DNA from: Dioscorea cayenensis subsp. rotundata
Lineage: Eukaryota; Streptophyta; Magnoliopsida; Dioscoreales; Dioscoreaceae
DNA length: 64,000 bases
Reading direction: 5' to 3'
Assembly (NCBI RefSeq): GCF_009730915.1
Contig: NC_052477.1
Location: 2,692,611-2,756,610 of the forward strand
Below the pieces are notes generated by a model that made no database searches, was not told the DNA's origin, and saw only the letters and a list, made by a program, of their open reading frames with translations. A program made the position numbers and the translations under genes. This document shows positions 36,101-48,842 of this stretch, one piece after another. Each line of letters begins with the position of its first letter. Position 1 is the stretch's first letter.

Positions 36101-39100
36101 TTATATTCTGATGTATATCTTCATGCGAACAAACCTTATTATGCTGTGCTGCAAAGTGAAGTTTTCTTAATTATGTTTTGTCTGCATTCTTGGCTCTATT
36201 CATGAAGTCATTCTGATGAAAGAATATCTTTTGCTGTTTTTGCTATTCCTGCTTTCCCTGTCCTTGTTTGTATGACTATAAATCACTTGCACGATATTTT
36301 GTGCAGCCATAATTCTTTTTTGGTTTCTTCAAAAGAAATTGACCTCTGGTTGTTATTATGTGAATTCAATTTTTTTGTGTTACCATATAGACTTGATCAA
36401 TTCTTTTGCAATGGCTGGTAAAATTTGGTACGCAAAGCAATTGTGATTTATATTTCTTTAGGCCTTAAGATCACAGTCTACAACATACAGAAAGAATGAA
36501 GGAGAATTTGGTCTTTGACCAATAATAGTTGCTTTAAAGGACGAAGCGGGGTTTTGGTGTTGTTGTAGCATACTGATTGAGATAAATGTCATTCAGCTTC
36601 TTGATTATTGAACATTTGGCCCGTCAGTTTCATTCATAAAAAGAAAATGTGTGTATTCGTGTGGTTAAAGCCATGGGTTAAAAAGAAAATATCTCTGATT
36701 GACAATATATCTCAGTTTTCTTGTTGGTTTATTTTTTGTCACCGCGATCCTCCTTAAACTATATGTTTATACTTCTTGTAGAGTATCAAATTTTCAATAA
36801 GGTATATTTCTAATGCTGCTTTAATACATGAAATTATTATTATTTGTATTATTTCGTATTGTCTGTGACATGGATATAAAATATGTTTTAGGCACATTGT
36901 TGGTCAATGAAAGGATGCTCGAGTCATATGTGATTGCAAGAGATAGGTTTCTTGTTTCAAATGGGAAAATGTTTCCTTCGATTGGGAGGTACGTTTAAGC
37001 TTTCGTGTCTTCAAACTTTCTATTTTCTTGGAGTAAATTTGAATTGGTGGTAGTTTGGCAGAATTAGTTCCAGCAGTTACTAAGCTTGGTTATTTGTTTG
37101 TTCTGTCACTACCATATATTTCATTTTGTTGTGAATGTTTTAGTAATAAGCAGCTTTTGCAGTTGTTTTATTGAAAGTCGAATACTCATCCTGAAAGCTT
37201 GTTGACGAGCTTTCTGTCCATTAGTCACTATCAATCATCCCTCCTTGACTATTTTGTCATTATAATCGGCCAATCTTTATATTTACTCATCACTTTTTCA
37301 TCTCTAATCACGCACTCAATCGATATCTCTAATTATAGAATTAACCTCCTTCCACCTGTTTGATCGTCACTCATTTCATGAGACTAAATTTTCACTCCCT
37401 AGATAACCTCGCGTTACCACTCTCTAATTGTACCTTGTATGTACTTCTCTTTACCAATTTTCCTTGTTCAAAACACAATCATAATTTCTAAGAGTGTGTT
37501 TAGGTGTAGTGTTAAAGGAATTGTTTTTTATATTTTGGGTTGGGTGAAAATTTTTATATGAGCTAACTAAATCTGACTTAATTAATACTAATAAAAAATA
37601 AATATTTTAAAATTAAAATATTACTTTTTAAATAATACTAAATATTTATTAAAATTGATTATTAAGTATAAATATTAAAAAAAAATAAAAATATCCTTGG
37701 TATTATCCCCAAGCAAACATGTGGTAACTATGCTTTCTCTATTAACTTCGTAACTTTGTTTCTTATTTTTTCTCACTCTATCATCCCATTTTCTCTCTCT
37801 AACCTAATCTTTTTTTCCGTCTAGGTCATGGCTAGTCTGTCTTCCCAACCAATTGAGAAATGTGTTCCAAAATATATTTTAGTAAATGTGGAGTTTTTAT
37901 TTCTGATAATATTCTTGGCGACAGTTGATAAAATTGTCTGTCATGTAATTATTTTACTTTCTGTTTGTGTGCTGAAATCTGGCGTATGATTACAAATTCA
38001 ACAGAGGAAATGAAGTTTTTAGTTATTAGGAATGGTGTGAAAAACATTGTGTTCGAAATAAAATGCCATTGAACCTGATCCATAATACTCATCTCTCTAT
38101 AAAGCATCTGGAATGACACTTTGCCATTTTCATCTATCATCTTTATTTCACATGCGAAAGTGGGGGTGTTTAAGACCGATTTTGGCATTTGAGTATTCCA
38201 GTCTATCATATGTGTTTATTACTGTTTCCTTGGCTTATATTTACTTGTTCATTTAAATTATATTATATATGACTTGTTAAAATCAACATTTTTACAGGAT
38301 ACACATGGCCCCATTTAGTGATGAATATCTTTATGTCGAAATCGCAAATAAGGTATCCTTTGGAAATTAAAAATTCCCCCCCTTGCATCATGTGTATCTC
38401 TGTCAAATTATACTAACACTAAACTGGATCTGGCTATTGCAATCACATAATTTTAACCATTATTTTCTAATTTCATAACTCAAAGTTTGGGTTCATGTAA
38501 CGAGTCTAATTTTTTTTTACTAACTTGAAGGTTCTCAAAAGCTTTTTGCTTTTGTCAATTTTAGTGTATGATTCTCTCTCCAAAGTGTTTAAAGGCTGCT
38601 AGGTTGTTTTTGTCTTTATCATATTACCATACATTTAACTCCAGGCCTACCACATGAGCTTTGAGTTTGCTCCTTGCTTAACTAGTGTTATAGTCTTTGT
38701 TGGAAATAAACACACTATGTTGTCCATGTCCCAGCATTTTGCATACTCATATAACCCTGGTGAACAAGCGGCTATGTTTGATTGGTATTTTTGAATTTTG
38801 AAATCATATCAGAAAATGTAGTTTTAACTTAATTATGGATTTCTTCTTGTGTTTTGGCATATACAAATACCTTTTTAGGAATGAATCTCTGCTATATATG
38901 CTTTTGAATTCCTTGAAAATTTAACTGATATTTTCCTAATCACATGTACCCAGGCTCTTTTCTGGCTTTGGCAACAGAACTACTATGGGGTTAATCTTAC
39001 ATCATTATATGGATCTGCTTTTCAGGATATTTTTCTCAGGTTTGATGCCCTTGCACTTATCCTTAAAATGTAAAATATGTTTGGATATCTTGATATGGCT

Positions 39101-41753
39101 ATTTTAAAGTGAGATTTGATAGTTACTTCACTGCGTTTATAAGCTGCAATTGAGGCGGGTAAATTTAATTCATGCTATGAGGGTGTGATTTAAATTTCGA
39201 CAGTAGCTAATGCATGCATTTAAAAAGGAGTCTCCTCTTCTTGTTCATTCATCTGCTCTTTCTAAATATATCTCTTGTGATATAGTTTTGAACTCCTCTA
39301 CAAGAATGCTGGTATTTTAGCTTGTTCAGTAATGTTCAGATATGGGAAAATTAGTCCTGAAGGATGAGTAGTTGTAAGGTGTTTTGATTTCTTTATTCCC
39401 TTTGTTTAGCTGGAAAACATTCCCATCCACATGGATTTGAGCAGGATAAAATTTTTCCTAAATTAGCTATATAACTTCTTACTGGTCAATATTCTAGGTT
39501 TATTTCTGGTTTTCCTATCAGTGGATCAACTACTCTTGTCATTGTGTACTGTCCCAACTTGTTCCTGCCTGTTTATTGTGGATTTCGAACATGCTATTTG
39601 CCAATATATGTTGGTATTTGTTACTGGTGCAGTACCTTAGGTTTATTTTTGCATGTTCTATTGTGCAGCCTGTGGTTGATGCTTTTGATCCAAGGTTACT
39701 GGTATCTCAACCTACTTTCCACACACTGAACTTTACTAACATGAAGGTATGCCTTTGTTCTTATAAACCATCAATTATTTTCATCAGAATTATTCTAATG
39801 TTGAAAACAATTGAACCCAATTCTCTGCCCCAATTAAATCTTGGATCAGAGTTCAACCTTTTTGGTTGTCAACCAGTTGTTTTCTGATCCCTTTTTTGAT
39901 GAAAATTTTGCATTAATTCATATATTGTTAAGGGTTGTTCTAGTCTTGTAGAAGACTTAAATTTCTTAACCAAATCTATGGTTAATTTTATGATGGGTGA
40001 TTTCACAGGAAGAAGAACTATATGAAATTGACATCCCATTGAATTATACAGCCACCGTTGGTACGAGGGTTCATGGACTAGCTTGCTGGTTTGATGTCTT
40101 GTTTGATGGGAGGTAACTGCTTTTTTGTTGATTTCTGCAAATGCAGACCAGATATTGTTCATCTCATGATTCACATTGTTGTTAAAACCCATGGAAACTT
40201 TGGTCAATGCCATCTTTTTCTTAATCACAAGTTTGAATTTTGCTCTTCTTAATTTTGTTACTATGTTGCTAGGTGCAGACTTCAGGCTGGCTATTGGATA
40301 ATTTGAACTAAACTATGGGTAACAACAAGATAGTAATTTGTTAGAGAAGTTGTCATTTCATTACAATTTCACTAGGATGATTGTTGAAACAAGATTATCA
40401 CATTATTTGTTGGCCCAAGACAAATTGGGTGATTGAGGATTCAATCCTCAGTAATTTGGTTTGTTTTGGTTAAATTACATCTCTGTGTTGTTTGGAATTT
40501 AACTCTGAAAATTCAAATTCTTTAGTGCTTTAACACTGACCATTTGTCTGATTCTGATGCCTGTTAGTTCGAATATAAGTAATGTTGGCAAATGATAAAC
40601 TTTTCTCTTCCTTGAAATTTGATATTGCATGAGTTATATATCAGGGTGTCTGTTATGTTTCAAAACATATCAGCAAGGATATGCACCTACATGCCTATGT
40701 AACTAGGCTGGCTTGCCATTCTCTGTTTGACAGTGAAACTAGATTTCTTGCAGCCGCTGTTTAGAAAAAGGTCTGTCCTGTGACAAATGGTCTTATCTTG
40801 TACTGCAGTTCTGTTCAAAGATGGCTTTCTACGGCACCAGGATCCCCAACAACTCACTGGTATCAATTACGTTGTGTGCTCTCCCAACCTTTATATGTTA
40901 TGGCTGGGCAGGAAATCACAGGACGGCTACTCCTGGTAGCTCATAGTGCTCAGAGCTACACCATTAACCTGACTATGTCAGGTTGTTGATATATCCAAAT
41001 TTCCTTTCCTGAGAAGTGTTCACTTTGATTTTCTACCTGTAGAAATGCTGATATGTTTTCTGAATTATGTTTGGAAGTCAAAATGTGGGGGCCTGGAGCT
41101 GAACAAGGTGGTATACTACAGACATCTACTGGCAAGCTTGATCTCAAAGAGCCATACTATCGATTGTCCCAACCACAACCGTATGCCTGGGCGCAAGATC
41201 AACAACAGCCTCAGCAACAGATTTCATCTCTGGTGAGTTAGAAGTATCCAACTTAAAGATCATTTATTGAAATTTTGTGTTATTAACATGTGATGACGGT
41301 TAAATTATAATTATGATTTGCATTAGCTTTTGTCTGACAAATGAACTTTTATATGACTAAATCTATTGGATGCAACTGGATTTAGGAGTGTTAGTTATAC
41401 CATTTTGATAAATGTAGCTCATCAAATTGGTTTATCCCTTGTCTGCAAGATTCCACAGTGACTACCAGACATACCTAAGCTTAATTTTTCTGGAGGCATA
41501 TCTCCTAATTTTATCTCACATGGCATTGCCCCCTCAAATAACTGGACTAGCATAACAGATTGAGATTCAACTGTTGCACGATGTTGTCTTTCATCATTTT
41601 CTGAAATTTCGCCTTGTTGGATGAGTTGGGTGTCTGGTTCATCAACAATATGGTTCTTCATTTCTGTCTTAGCAGGATCTCTCTCCTCAAATTCAGGATG
41701 CTGTAGACCCAGCCTTAATGCAACAATCCTCACCAAATTCGACCGCCTTATGA
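33196..41753 (+). pseudogene. PRMT4: PRMT4/CARM1-type arginine methyltransferase locus, probably broken
   Basis: PRMT4/CARM1 puts asymmetric dimethyl marks on histone H3 arginines. Exons read: 33196-33348 (MAEFAGVSVS start), 33459-33527, 33670-33781 (donor unsure), a damaged exon ending 34717, 34888-34989, 35082-35186, 35286-35355, 36892-36988, 38298-38352, 38954-39039, 39669-39746, 40009-40112, 40809-40981, 41078-41232 and 41676-41753 (tentative last exon, TGA). Kept motifs: VVVDVGAG (motif I), the double-E loop SEPMG plus TLLVNE, and THWYQL. Damage: an extra C inside the KMYF-HYYG segment (about 34657), a lost stretch and stop after VDVGAG (34970), small insertions and a TGA in the VYAVEAS region (35100-35140), and a one-base loss at the end of exon 38954-39039. 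Exons from 39669 on join in frame. Either a pseudogene or assembly errors; family assignment is firm. Confidence 0.8.
34480..34660. repeat. duplicated PRMT4 exon scrap
   Basis: The segment around AATAGAACCAACTTCTGCCA (34628) has a diverged second copy near 34478-34515 (AATAGAAGTCACTTTTTGCC, then CAAGATCTATTTTC). This suggests local duplication inside the damaged part of the PRMT4 locus. Confidence 0.5.
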
Positions 41754-42240
41754 AAGCCTTATAAAACCCTTCAGAGGCAGGTGTATTCATCCTCTTCGCT
41801 CAATTATTTATCGCAGCTCGTGTTTGTACAATAGTGCGCTTCATAATGCCTTGACAATGGATACTCAGTTTTTTGAACCCCGCCAAATGTGCAATTGTGA
41901 AATTAATTTTACTCATGATCTGGGGGTTCTGATAGCAGCAACTTATGTGGTGTGCCTGTATAAGACATAAGCTGAGAATAATCATTCACAAGAACAAAAA
42001 ACTAGTTTGCATTGACTCAAAAAGTAGTCTGGCAAAAGTTTCTTTTATTCATCTCTGCTTAACACTTGCTTGATAGTCAATGAATGTGAGATTTTGGGGT
42101 CTAGTTATGTTGTTTCTGTTCAGATGATAAAATGTCATGCACTGATCTCAGGAGAAGCTCTGTGGATGGTATATTTTTCTTCATTTTCTGGTGCCTTTTT
42201 GAAGACAACATTGAGTTTGCTTTGTCACATGCTAAATTGC

Positions 42241-42275
<35 letters not shown>

Positions 42276-42927
42276 TTTTCATGGTTGGCTAATGTTCTTC
42301 TCTTGATCTTCTATCTAAACTGGTTACTTCACTTATGATCCACAATGTTTTGTATTCATTCAGGCAAGCGTGTTAGAGCGGCAGTCATACACAACTAAAA
42401 TTTTTCAAGGTTCAAAATAATTTATGGCACTTGTTTACTCCTGGTAACCAAAGCATTTAATGGAAGTGCTTAGTCAAATATAAAAATAAAAACTGTATAC
42501 TTTAACATAATTGGAAGAAAAACATCTACCATCCATTTATTCAAGATGTGATTCTAACATATTGTATGGCATTGAAGCAAGATATTCAGTGTTGTGGAGG
42601 TCAAAACTAATGTGAATATCACAACATTACATTGATTCAAACATACCATAATAAAATTTTTACAAATAAATCTAAATCCAATAAAATTTTAGGGTTAAAA
42701 AACCGTTAATGATCTAGATTTATTAAAAACTAATAGAAAGCATAAATCCAAATTATATAAAAAATTTGAAGAAAATTTATTCACTTTGGTACTTTCATGG
42801 GAGTAGCTAAGTCAAATGCATGCGTTTTTCACTTAATGTTTATTCACTTTGGTTAAATCAATGTGAATAGGTCAACTCATAGAGGAGCAGTATGTGGTAA
42901 TAAGATACAATTTAGGGCTTGCTTTGA

Positions 42928-42980
<53 letters not shown>

Positions 42981-43286
42981 TTGTTTTTATTTTTTTTTTA
43001 AAAAGCACCTTCGTTTATTCTAGATGTTTACATTGACTTTTGAGAAAAAAAAGAGATGTTTTTCATGCAATAATGTTTTTAAAATTTTTAAATAGAAAAA
43101 GTTGTCATGGAATGACTTATTTTTACTCAAAACATTTAAACTTACCATGAAAGACAGCTGCATGGTTTATTTTATTTATTCCCATAAATATTTGGATTTT
43201 ATAATGGTGTGGCACAATTTTTTTTTTATAATACAAAAGTCACTTAACTATTCTCCGATTGCACTTAACGTAGTTGATTCCACCTT
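41754..43286. other. 3' flank of PRMT4 locus and spacer
   Basis: Probably the 3' UTR at first, then spacer with (TA)n at about 42241-42272 and (ATT)n at 42930-42980. No gene seen. Confidence 0.55.
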
Positions 43287-43577
43287 AGACTCGCTGGCCC
43301 TCCCCTGAAGGGGGCACAGAGGCATCTCCACTGTCAGCCCCGAAGCTCCCCGAGCCCTCCCCTTCACTGTCCTTCGAGCCACCCTCCTCAACGTCAACTG
43401 TGACGCCCTCAAGAACATCGGCTAGCTCAAAGACGAGATCTCCTCCAACCCTAACCTCCTCTTCTTCGTCAAACACTACCTCCAAATTAGCATCGACACT
43501 CTCCGCTTCTTTATTGCTCTTAAGGACTTCCTCTCCAAGGCCCATGAAACCAATCTCCTTGTTCGTGACGCCGTCTG
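43287..43577 (+). pseudogene. UPF0496-like gene remnant
   Basis: A GC-rich plus-strand block reads DALKNIG, stop, LKDEISSNPNLLFFVKHYLQ and then ISIDTLRFFIALKDFLSKAH, ending LLVRDAV. The pattern of a helix with NP-LF-LV--Y followed by S--TL-F--AL---L--A is typical of the plant UPF0496 (AT14A-like) family. An in-frame TAG (about 43421) and missing flanks mark it as a remnant. The opposite strand also has an open frame here (acidic, EEEEVRVGG), which I treat as its shadow. Confidence 0.45.
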
Positions 43578-43831
43578 AAACGAATGCGTGGAGAAAAGAA
43601 GGAGAGAATGAGAGAAAGAGAAGGAGAAAGAGAAGATAGAGAGGAAAAGGGAAGGAAAAGAAAGAGGATTGATTGGCTAGCTGCCATTTTCCTCGGATTC
43701 CATTCATATATATTCCTACATATAATAAACAATAGTGTCTTACGTCCAAAGGCACCCCATCCATTAGTTAAGGATTACCCTTTCTTTCATTATTGACACA
43801 ACCCCCACTAATTACAAAATCACTCTTAGTA
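43578..43831. other. purine-rich stretch and chromovirus 3' flank
   Basis: A GA-rich run (43595-43670) followed by AT-rich sequence. It may include the 3' LTR of the gypsy element, but no second copy was found to prove it. Confidence 0.35.
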
Positions 43832-44284
43832 TTAACTCATGATAAAGTCCTCGAAACGCTTGCTAGCTGTCCCTTTACGAGAGCTCCTCCTCAGCACTCC
43901 TGCTTTTTGACAGTTGACCTCCATTTCCTTGGTGCCAACCTCCCTGTTGACCGCTACATTAGCCTCTCCTTTCGAATTTGACTTGACCTCAAGTCGAAAG
44001 CTAGGAAAGTCACGGTGCAAATCATCAGCGGACACCCATGACGTATCAGCAGCCGACTGGTGCTCCCACTTCACCAGATATTGACGAACTGGCCTTTCCT
44101 TGACCACTATCAATCTGGTCTTCAACACAGCTACAGGTTTGAATAATGGCTGGGTATCACGGAACACTGTCGACAGTGGCAGCTGTTGTAAGGATGGATC
44201 ACCCCGGCATAGCTTAAGCTTAGAAATATGAAAAACATCATGCAACTGGGTGGACTCCGGTAATTTGAGACGGTAGGCAACCAA
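43832..44284 (-). pseudogene. gypsy integrase tail with chromodomain
   Basis: Starts with the usual GPF-like transition (YRLKLPESTQLHDVFHISKL) and then a chromodomain-like segment, RQYLVKWEHQSAADTSWVSA. In chromoviruses this domain steers insertion toward certain chromatin. The 150-codon frame is open. Confidence 0.75.
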
Positions 44285-44343
44285 CCCGATTTGTTCCAGA
44301 ATTTAAATGGACCGAAGAATCTTTTGGAAAGCTTATGGTTCGG

Positions 44344-45130
44344 CTATTGAGTGAGGGACTGCTGCCGATACGACTGGAGTTTTAAGAAGACCCAGTCGCC
44401 TACTTGAAAGCTTGTATTAGTTCGCATAGCATCAGCCTGTTGCTTCATACGGTGCTGGGCTGGAGCAAGGTTCTCCTTTAGATTGAGAAGAGCTTGAGTG
44501 TGATCAGAGAGCAAGCTATGCACTGCCTCCACAGTAGTATTAGTATCCACATAGTCCAGGAGGATGGGAGGAGGTCTGCCATACACGGTTTCATATGGCG
44601 ATATTTGAATGGAAGAATGAAACGCCATATTATAATGCCATTCCGCCAACACAAGAAGTCAAAACCACTGCTTATGATGGTCACCAGTAAAGTAACATAA
44701 ATAGTCTTCAAGGTATCGGTTAACAATCTCTGTTTGGCCATCTGACTGAGGGTGATTGGCGCTGACATGGACAATTGAGTACCCTGCAAGCGGAATAACT
44801 CCCGCCAAAATTGGCTCATAAACACAGAGTCACGGCCGGATATCAATGAAGCCGGAATACCATGGAGGCGAACGATATCTTTCACAAAGATGTCTGCCAC
44901 CTGTAACGCTGCGAAATGTGTCGAAAGAGCCGAAAAATGAGCTTGCTTATACAAGCGATCAACGACAACTAATATAACTATTTTGCCATTAAAGGGTGGA
45001 AGATGGGTTATAAAATCCAGAGAGACCGATTCCCATATTTGCCCAGGAATGGCTAATGGCTAGAGCAACCCCTGCAGTGCTCTATTAAATGGCTTGACGG
45101 CCTGACAGACTCAGCAAGTCAAGACAAACT
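44344..45130 (-). pseudogene. gypsy integrase, broken
   Basis: Blocks include FVKDIVRLHGIP, SGRDSVFMSQFWRELF (SDRD in most relatives, so a likely catalytic Asp change), HPQSDGQTEIVNRYLE spread over a frame change near 44740, and YNMAFHSSIQISPYETVYGR PPP. It joins paired DNA ends in an intact element. Confidence 0.8.
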
Positions 45131-45399
45131 CCCGAACATTCTGTTTAAGAGCAGCCCAAAAGAATGTATTGGCGATACAATGATGCGTCCGCCGAATGCC
45201 AGCATGCCCCCCGGTCGGGGTATTATGATATTCAGAGATTAACAGATGCCAAAGAGCAGAATTAGCCGGTACCATAATTCTGCCATTCAAGAGAATGACC
45301 CGATCACGAAGGCAATGTTGAGGATGCTCTGATGGGTTCTATTGAATTGATTCCATTAAGTCCTGGAGCACTTCATCATCCTTGTAAGCTCGCTGTAGA

Positions 45400-46766
45400 G
45401 CTTACCATAATGCGGGTAATGGGCGGGTTACAACAAAGGCTGTCAACTAGGCATTCTCCTTACCCTGTAAATAAGAAAGAGCATCAGCAGGACCGTTACA
45501 TTATGCAGGTTTATAGACAATATCAAATTCAAACCCTAGAAGCTTAGTGAGCCATTTATATTGCTATGGTGTTTGAACAGTTTGATGCATGAGCGAACGA
45601 AGACTCTGATGATCCGTATAGATCACAAACCACCCATCCAACAAATACTGTCTCCAACGATGCACAACTTCCGTGATCGCGTACATCTCCCGGGCATACG
45701 CTGAAGAAGCTTGAAGCCGGTGTGTAAGTGCTTTACTGAAGTAAGTAATGGGATGACGGTCTTGTAATAATACGGTACCAATTCCTGTAGTCGAAGCATC
45801 CGTCTGAACTTCAAAGGGTCAGTCAAATCTAGGTAAATGAAGCACTGGTGTAATGGTGAGTGCTTGTTTGAGAACCTCGAATGTGGAGGTTGCTGCTGTT
45901 GTCCAAATGAACACATGTTTCCTGAGCAATTCCGTCAGGGGTGCTACAAGTCGGGCATAATTTGCAACAAAATGCGGCAGTAACTTGTCAAGCCCAAGAA
46001 ACCCTGCAGTTGCCGAACAGAAGTGGGTAAAGGCCAAGTTTGTACAGCCTGAATTTTGTCATCCTCCACTGCAACGCCTTTACCCAAGATGCGATGTCCC
46101 AAGTAGGCCAAACTTGTACATCCAAACTCACACTTGGTGAACTTGGCGGTGATAATCTCGAAACATTCTGGAGACCACCTGAAGATGTTCGATGTGCTCG
46201 TTCCAAGAAAAGGTGTAAATGAGAACGCCATCGAAGAAGATAAGCACGAACTTGCACAACACTGGTCGAAATACGGAATTCATTAAGGCATGGAATGTTG
46301 AAGGAGCATTCGTCAACCCTCATAATGCCTTTCATGTATTCTGAAGGCGGTTTTCTCCACATCCGTCGGGTGAATGCGCACCTGATGTACCCTGAACGTA
46401 GGTCCATCTTGGAGAAGACTCGGGCACCAGCTAACTCATCAAACAACTCTTCGACGGTCAGAATCAGAAACCGGTCACGAACTGTAACCGCATTGAGTGC
46501 GCAGTAGTCAACATAGAACCTCTAGGTCCCGTCTTCTTCTTGACAAGGATGACCGGAGAAGAGAAGGGACTGGTGCTTGGTCTGATAATACCCTCGTGCA
46601 ACATATCCGTAACTAATTTCTCAATCTTTGTTTTCTGAAAATGGGGGTATCGATACGGTCGGACATTCACAGGTGAAGTGTTGGCCTTGAGAGGAATCCG
46701 GTGGTCAAAAGCGCTCACTGGTGGAAGCCCGGTGGGAAGAGAGAAAAGGTATGTATACTTCTGCAA
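45400..46766 (-). pseudogene. gypsy reverse transcriptase and RNase H, broken
   Basis: Recognisable blocks are DHRIPLKANTSPVNVRPYRY, GIIRPSTSPFSSPVILVKKK, FSKMDLRSGY, and FFDGVLIY where the family has two Asp (the second is now Gly), then LGHRILGKGVAVEDDKIQAV and QLQGFLGLTSYCR. RNase H pieces follow down to about 45400. Several frame changes and the lost catalytic Asp show that it is inactive. Confidence 0.8.
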
Positions 46767-46769
46767 AAG

Positions 46770-47294
46770 CTATTGGAGATGGTTAATAAAGACTTGGGGA
46801 GCTGTTCGATCAAGTCCCGGAATACACGCTATGGATGACTCAGCGAATGGTGTCAAAGAAACTGATAGGTGGAAGTAGTGACTTCCTTGTTGAACTCGAA
46901 CATCGCATCTTAATGCAACTGGGGACGCACCCTTCATAGGTGTATTAGACATTCCATGCAACCAAATACGTTCTCCATAGTGGTCAAATTCCATCCATAA
47001 AGATTTATAATTAAATAATGTAGGACCTTGCCGAGCTAGCCAGTGCACTCCCAAAACAATGTCAGCGCCAAAAACCGAAAGAAGCAGAAGATCAACCGGA
47101 AAGATCGCATTGCCCAGTTGCAAGGGCACTTGGAGGCATTCACCCCCACATTGCAGCTGTGCTCCATTGCCGACAGTCACGTTCACTTGCGGCGCTAATC
47201 GGGACTGAAGAAAGTTGTTTGTAGATCCCCCATCAATCAAAACAGTGACCTCCTTACGATTAATCCGGCCGGCCAGTTTCAAGGTTGATAGCAC
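46770..47294 (-). pseudogene. gypsy retropepsin-like protease domain
   Basis: An aspartic protease domain with the active-site segment VLIDGGSTNNF and the flap-side part ADIVLGVHWLARQGP. About 174 codons are open. In an intact element it would be fused to gag and reverse transcriptase. Confidence 0.8.
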
Positions 47295-47968
47295 CAGAAA
47301 CCCAACTCTATTTTTTATATGGGAGTTAATTATATTAATGATAAGTTGTCTTTTTAAAAATAGCTTAAGGCACTATTTCCATTTAATTTCTTTTTTTTTC
47401 TAGTTCAAGGGACTATTAGGGTTTGGGAATTGCCCGTATTGGATTTTTTATATCATGGTTTGGGATTATTGGTGTTTGATTCAAAGGACTAATATATATA
47501 TATATATATATTAAAAATATTATTTTATTTCAGTACTCCAGAAGATTAAAATATAGTGATGAGTAAAAAAAAAAGTTTAGATTTTTTATACAAATAAATT
47601 GTTTATGTAATGTTTAAATTAAATTTGACCAATTTGCATAATGAGCGGGCATAACACAAGCGCCTACAAAAGCAAGAGTTGTGCTTGTGCTCAGGCAGCC
47701 TATTAAGACTGGTGTGCCTAGTGCATTCTTTGCCTATTTAGTGGCGTTGAACTAGTAAATGCATTAGTTGCTCAAATCATATAATGAATGAGTAGAGTAT
47801 CATTTTTTAGAGGATTATGAGTTCTAGCTTCGTAATTCTCTATTATTTAGTCCAGAAAACAATGTTGCCTTCTAGACTTAACTAGAGGAAAACTAAATTA
47901 AGCAACACTAAGATTACTATAATTAAGTTAATTGGAGAACAATCAATCATAGAGAGGTGATATCTTGA
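47295..47968. other. AT-rich spacer
   Basis: Contains (TA)n at about 47492-47511. No gene seen. Confidence 0.6.
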
Positions 47969-48842
47969 TAATGAATCTCCCTAGGGAATCTAAAGCAATA
48001 AGGTTTCAACTACTATTTTTTTTAAAAGAACTTCTCAACTGAGAAACTGATATTATTAGAAAAGAAAAGGTAGAGTCGATACAACTAAAACAAGACATCA
48101 AACAAGAAAGCAGACAAAGATCAAGCAAAAGGGAATTAAAATACAAAGCCAAGCTTTTTAAAAGATCTCATAATCCAATAAGGCAATTCCCTGTCATCAA
48201 GGAAAAGGTTGAGATGATGGTAGTTAAAGCCAATTGAAGCTAAATTGACTGTAGGCATCATCCACGCAGGTGGAATAGTGTGAATCTTGGGGCAACCTAA
48301 CATGTCCAACAAAAACTTAACATTCGAAAGTTGAGGATGAAACCACCAGGAGATGAGCAGATCCGGGCTCCATATAGTCTTACTGAGATCTAAGTGATCA
48401 CTGAAAACATGTTTAATGTGAGTATTAAGGTCCAACGAGATCTGCAGAGGGCGTCAAGAGCAAAGAGGACATCCGAGGAATTGGTCAACTGAGACAAGGA
48501 AATACACCTTGCGAAAGAAATCAAGTAATTAGAACTAGATAAGAAAAACCCAATGGATCTCACCTATGTGGAATCGTTAACGGTAACATGAGTAAAGAGA
48601 AAATAATCATTAGTGCTGGTAAAGTTGTTGAGAATGAGTTTCTTCCCAAAAGGAATAGATGACCAATTGTCAAATAATGTTACATCGAGAGATCCAAATG
48701 AACCAAGCTCCCACAGCGATGATTGCAAGTGTATGTTAAGAGTATCTATAGTCAGTTATCCAAAGGCCTGTAGAGAACTCCTACAGAAAGGAGATGCTTA
48801 ATGAATCTCCCTAGGGAATCTAAATTATTAAGGTTTCAACTA
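47969..48842 (-). mobile_element. LINE-like insert between 44-bp direct repeats
   Basis: Direct repeats at 47969-48012 and 48799-48842 (TAATGAATCTCCCTAGGGAA...) differ at about three bases. The 786-bp insert begins with a T-run on the plus strand (an A-tail on minus) next to CTTCTCAACTGAGAAACTGA, which resembles the 3' end of plant LINEs. A minus frame (48136-48435) has IPPAWMMPTVNLASIGFN, possibly the entry of a LINE RNase H domain. A 5'-truncated LINE is the best reading; the long duplication is unusual. Confidence 0.45.

Larger units (their letters stand above)
43832..47294 (-). mobile_element. Ty3/gypsy chromovirus remnant, no LTR or gag seen
   Basis: Domains in transcript order from 47294: protease, reverse transcriptase, RNase H, integrase and chromodomain. 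This order (integrase last, then chromodomain) defines Ty3/gypsy chromoviruses. The reading is cut by many shifts and stops. No gag or zinc knuckle precedes the protease; homology ends abruptly near 47294, so the 5' part has been lost. Confidence 0.85.

Noticed and set aside
39869-40228. 119-codon minus-strand frame
   Set aside because: Antisense to a PRMT4 exon and its introns.
41422-41790. 122-codon minus-strand frame
   Set aside because: Antisense to the probable last PRMT4 exon and flank; the duplicate at 61.9 kb does not conserve it as coding.
43285-43764. Acidic 159-codon minus-strand frame
   Set aside because: Its plus-strand complement fits a UPF0496-like pattern better; the acidic composition follows from the complementary codons, and the C-terminal part is low-complexity.
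43832-47294. Endogenous pararetrovirus instead of gypsy element
   Set aside because: Integrase and a chromodomain are present and no movement protein is seen, which fits a Ty3/gypsy chromovirus.
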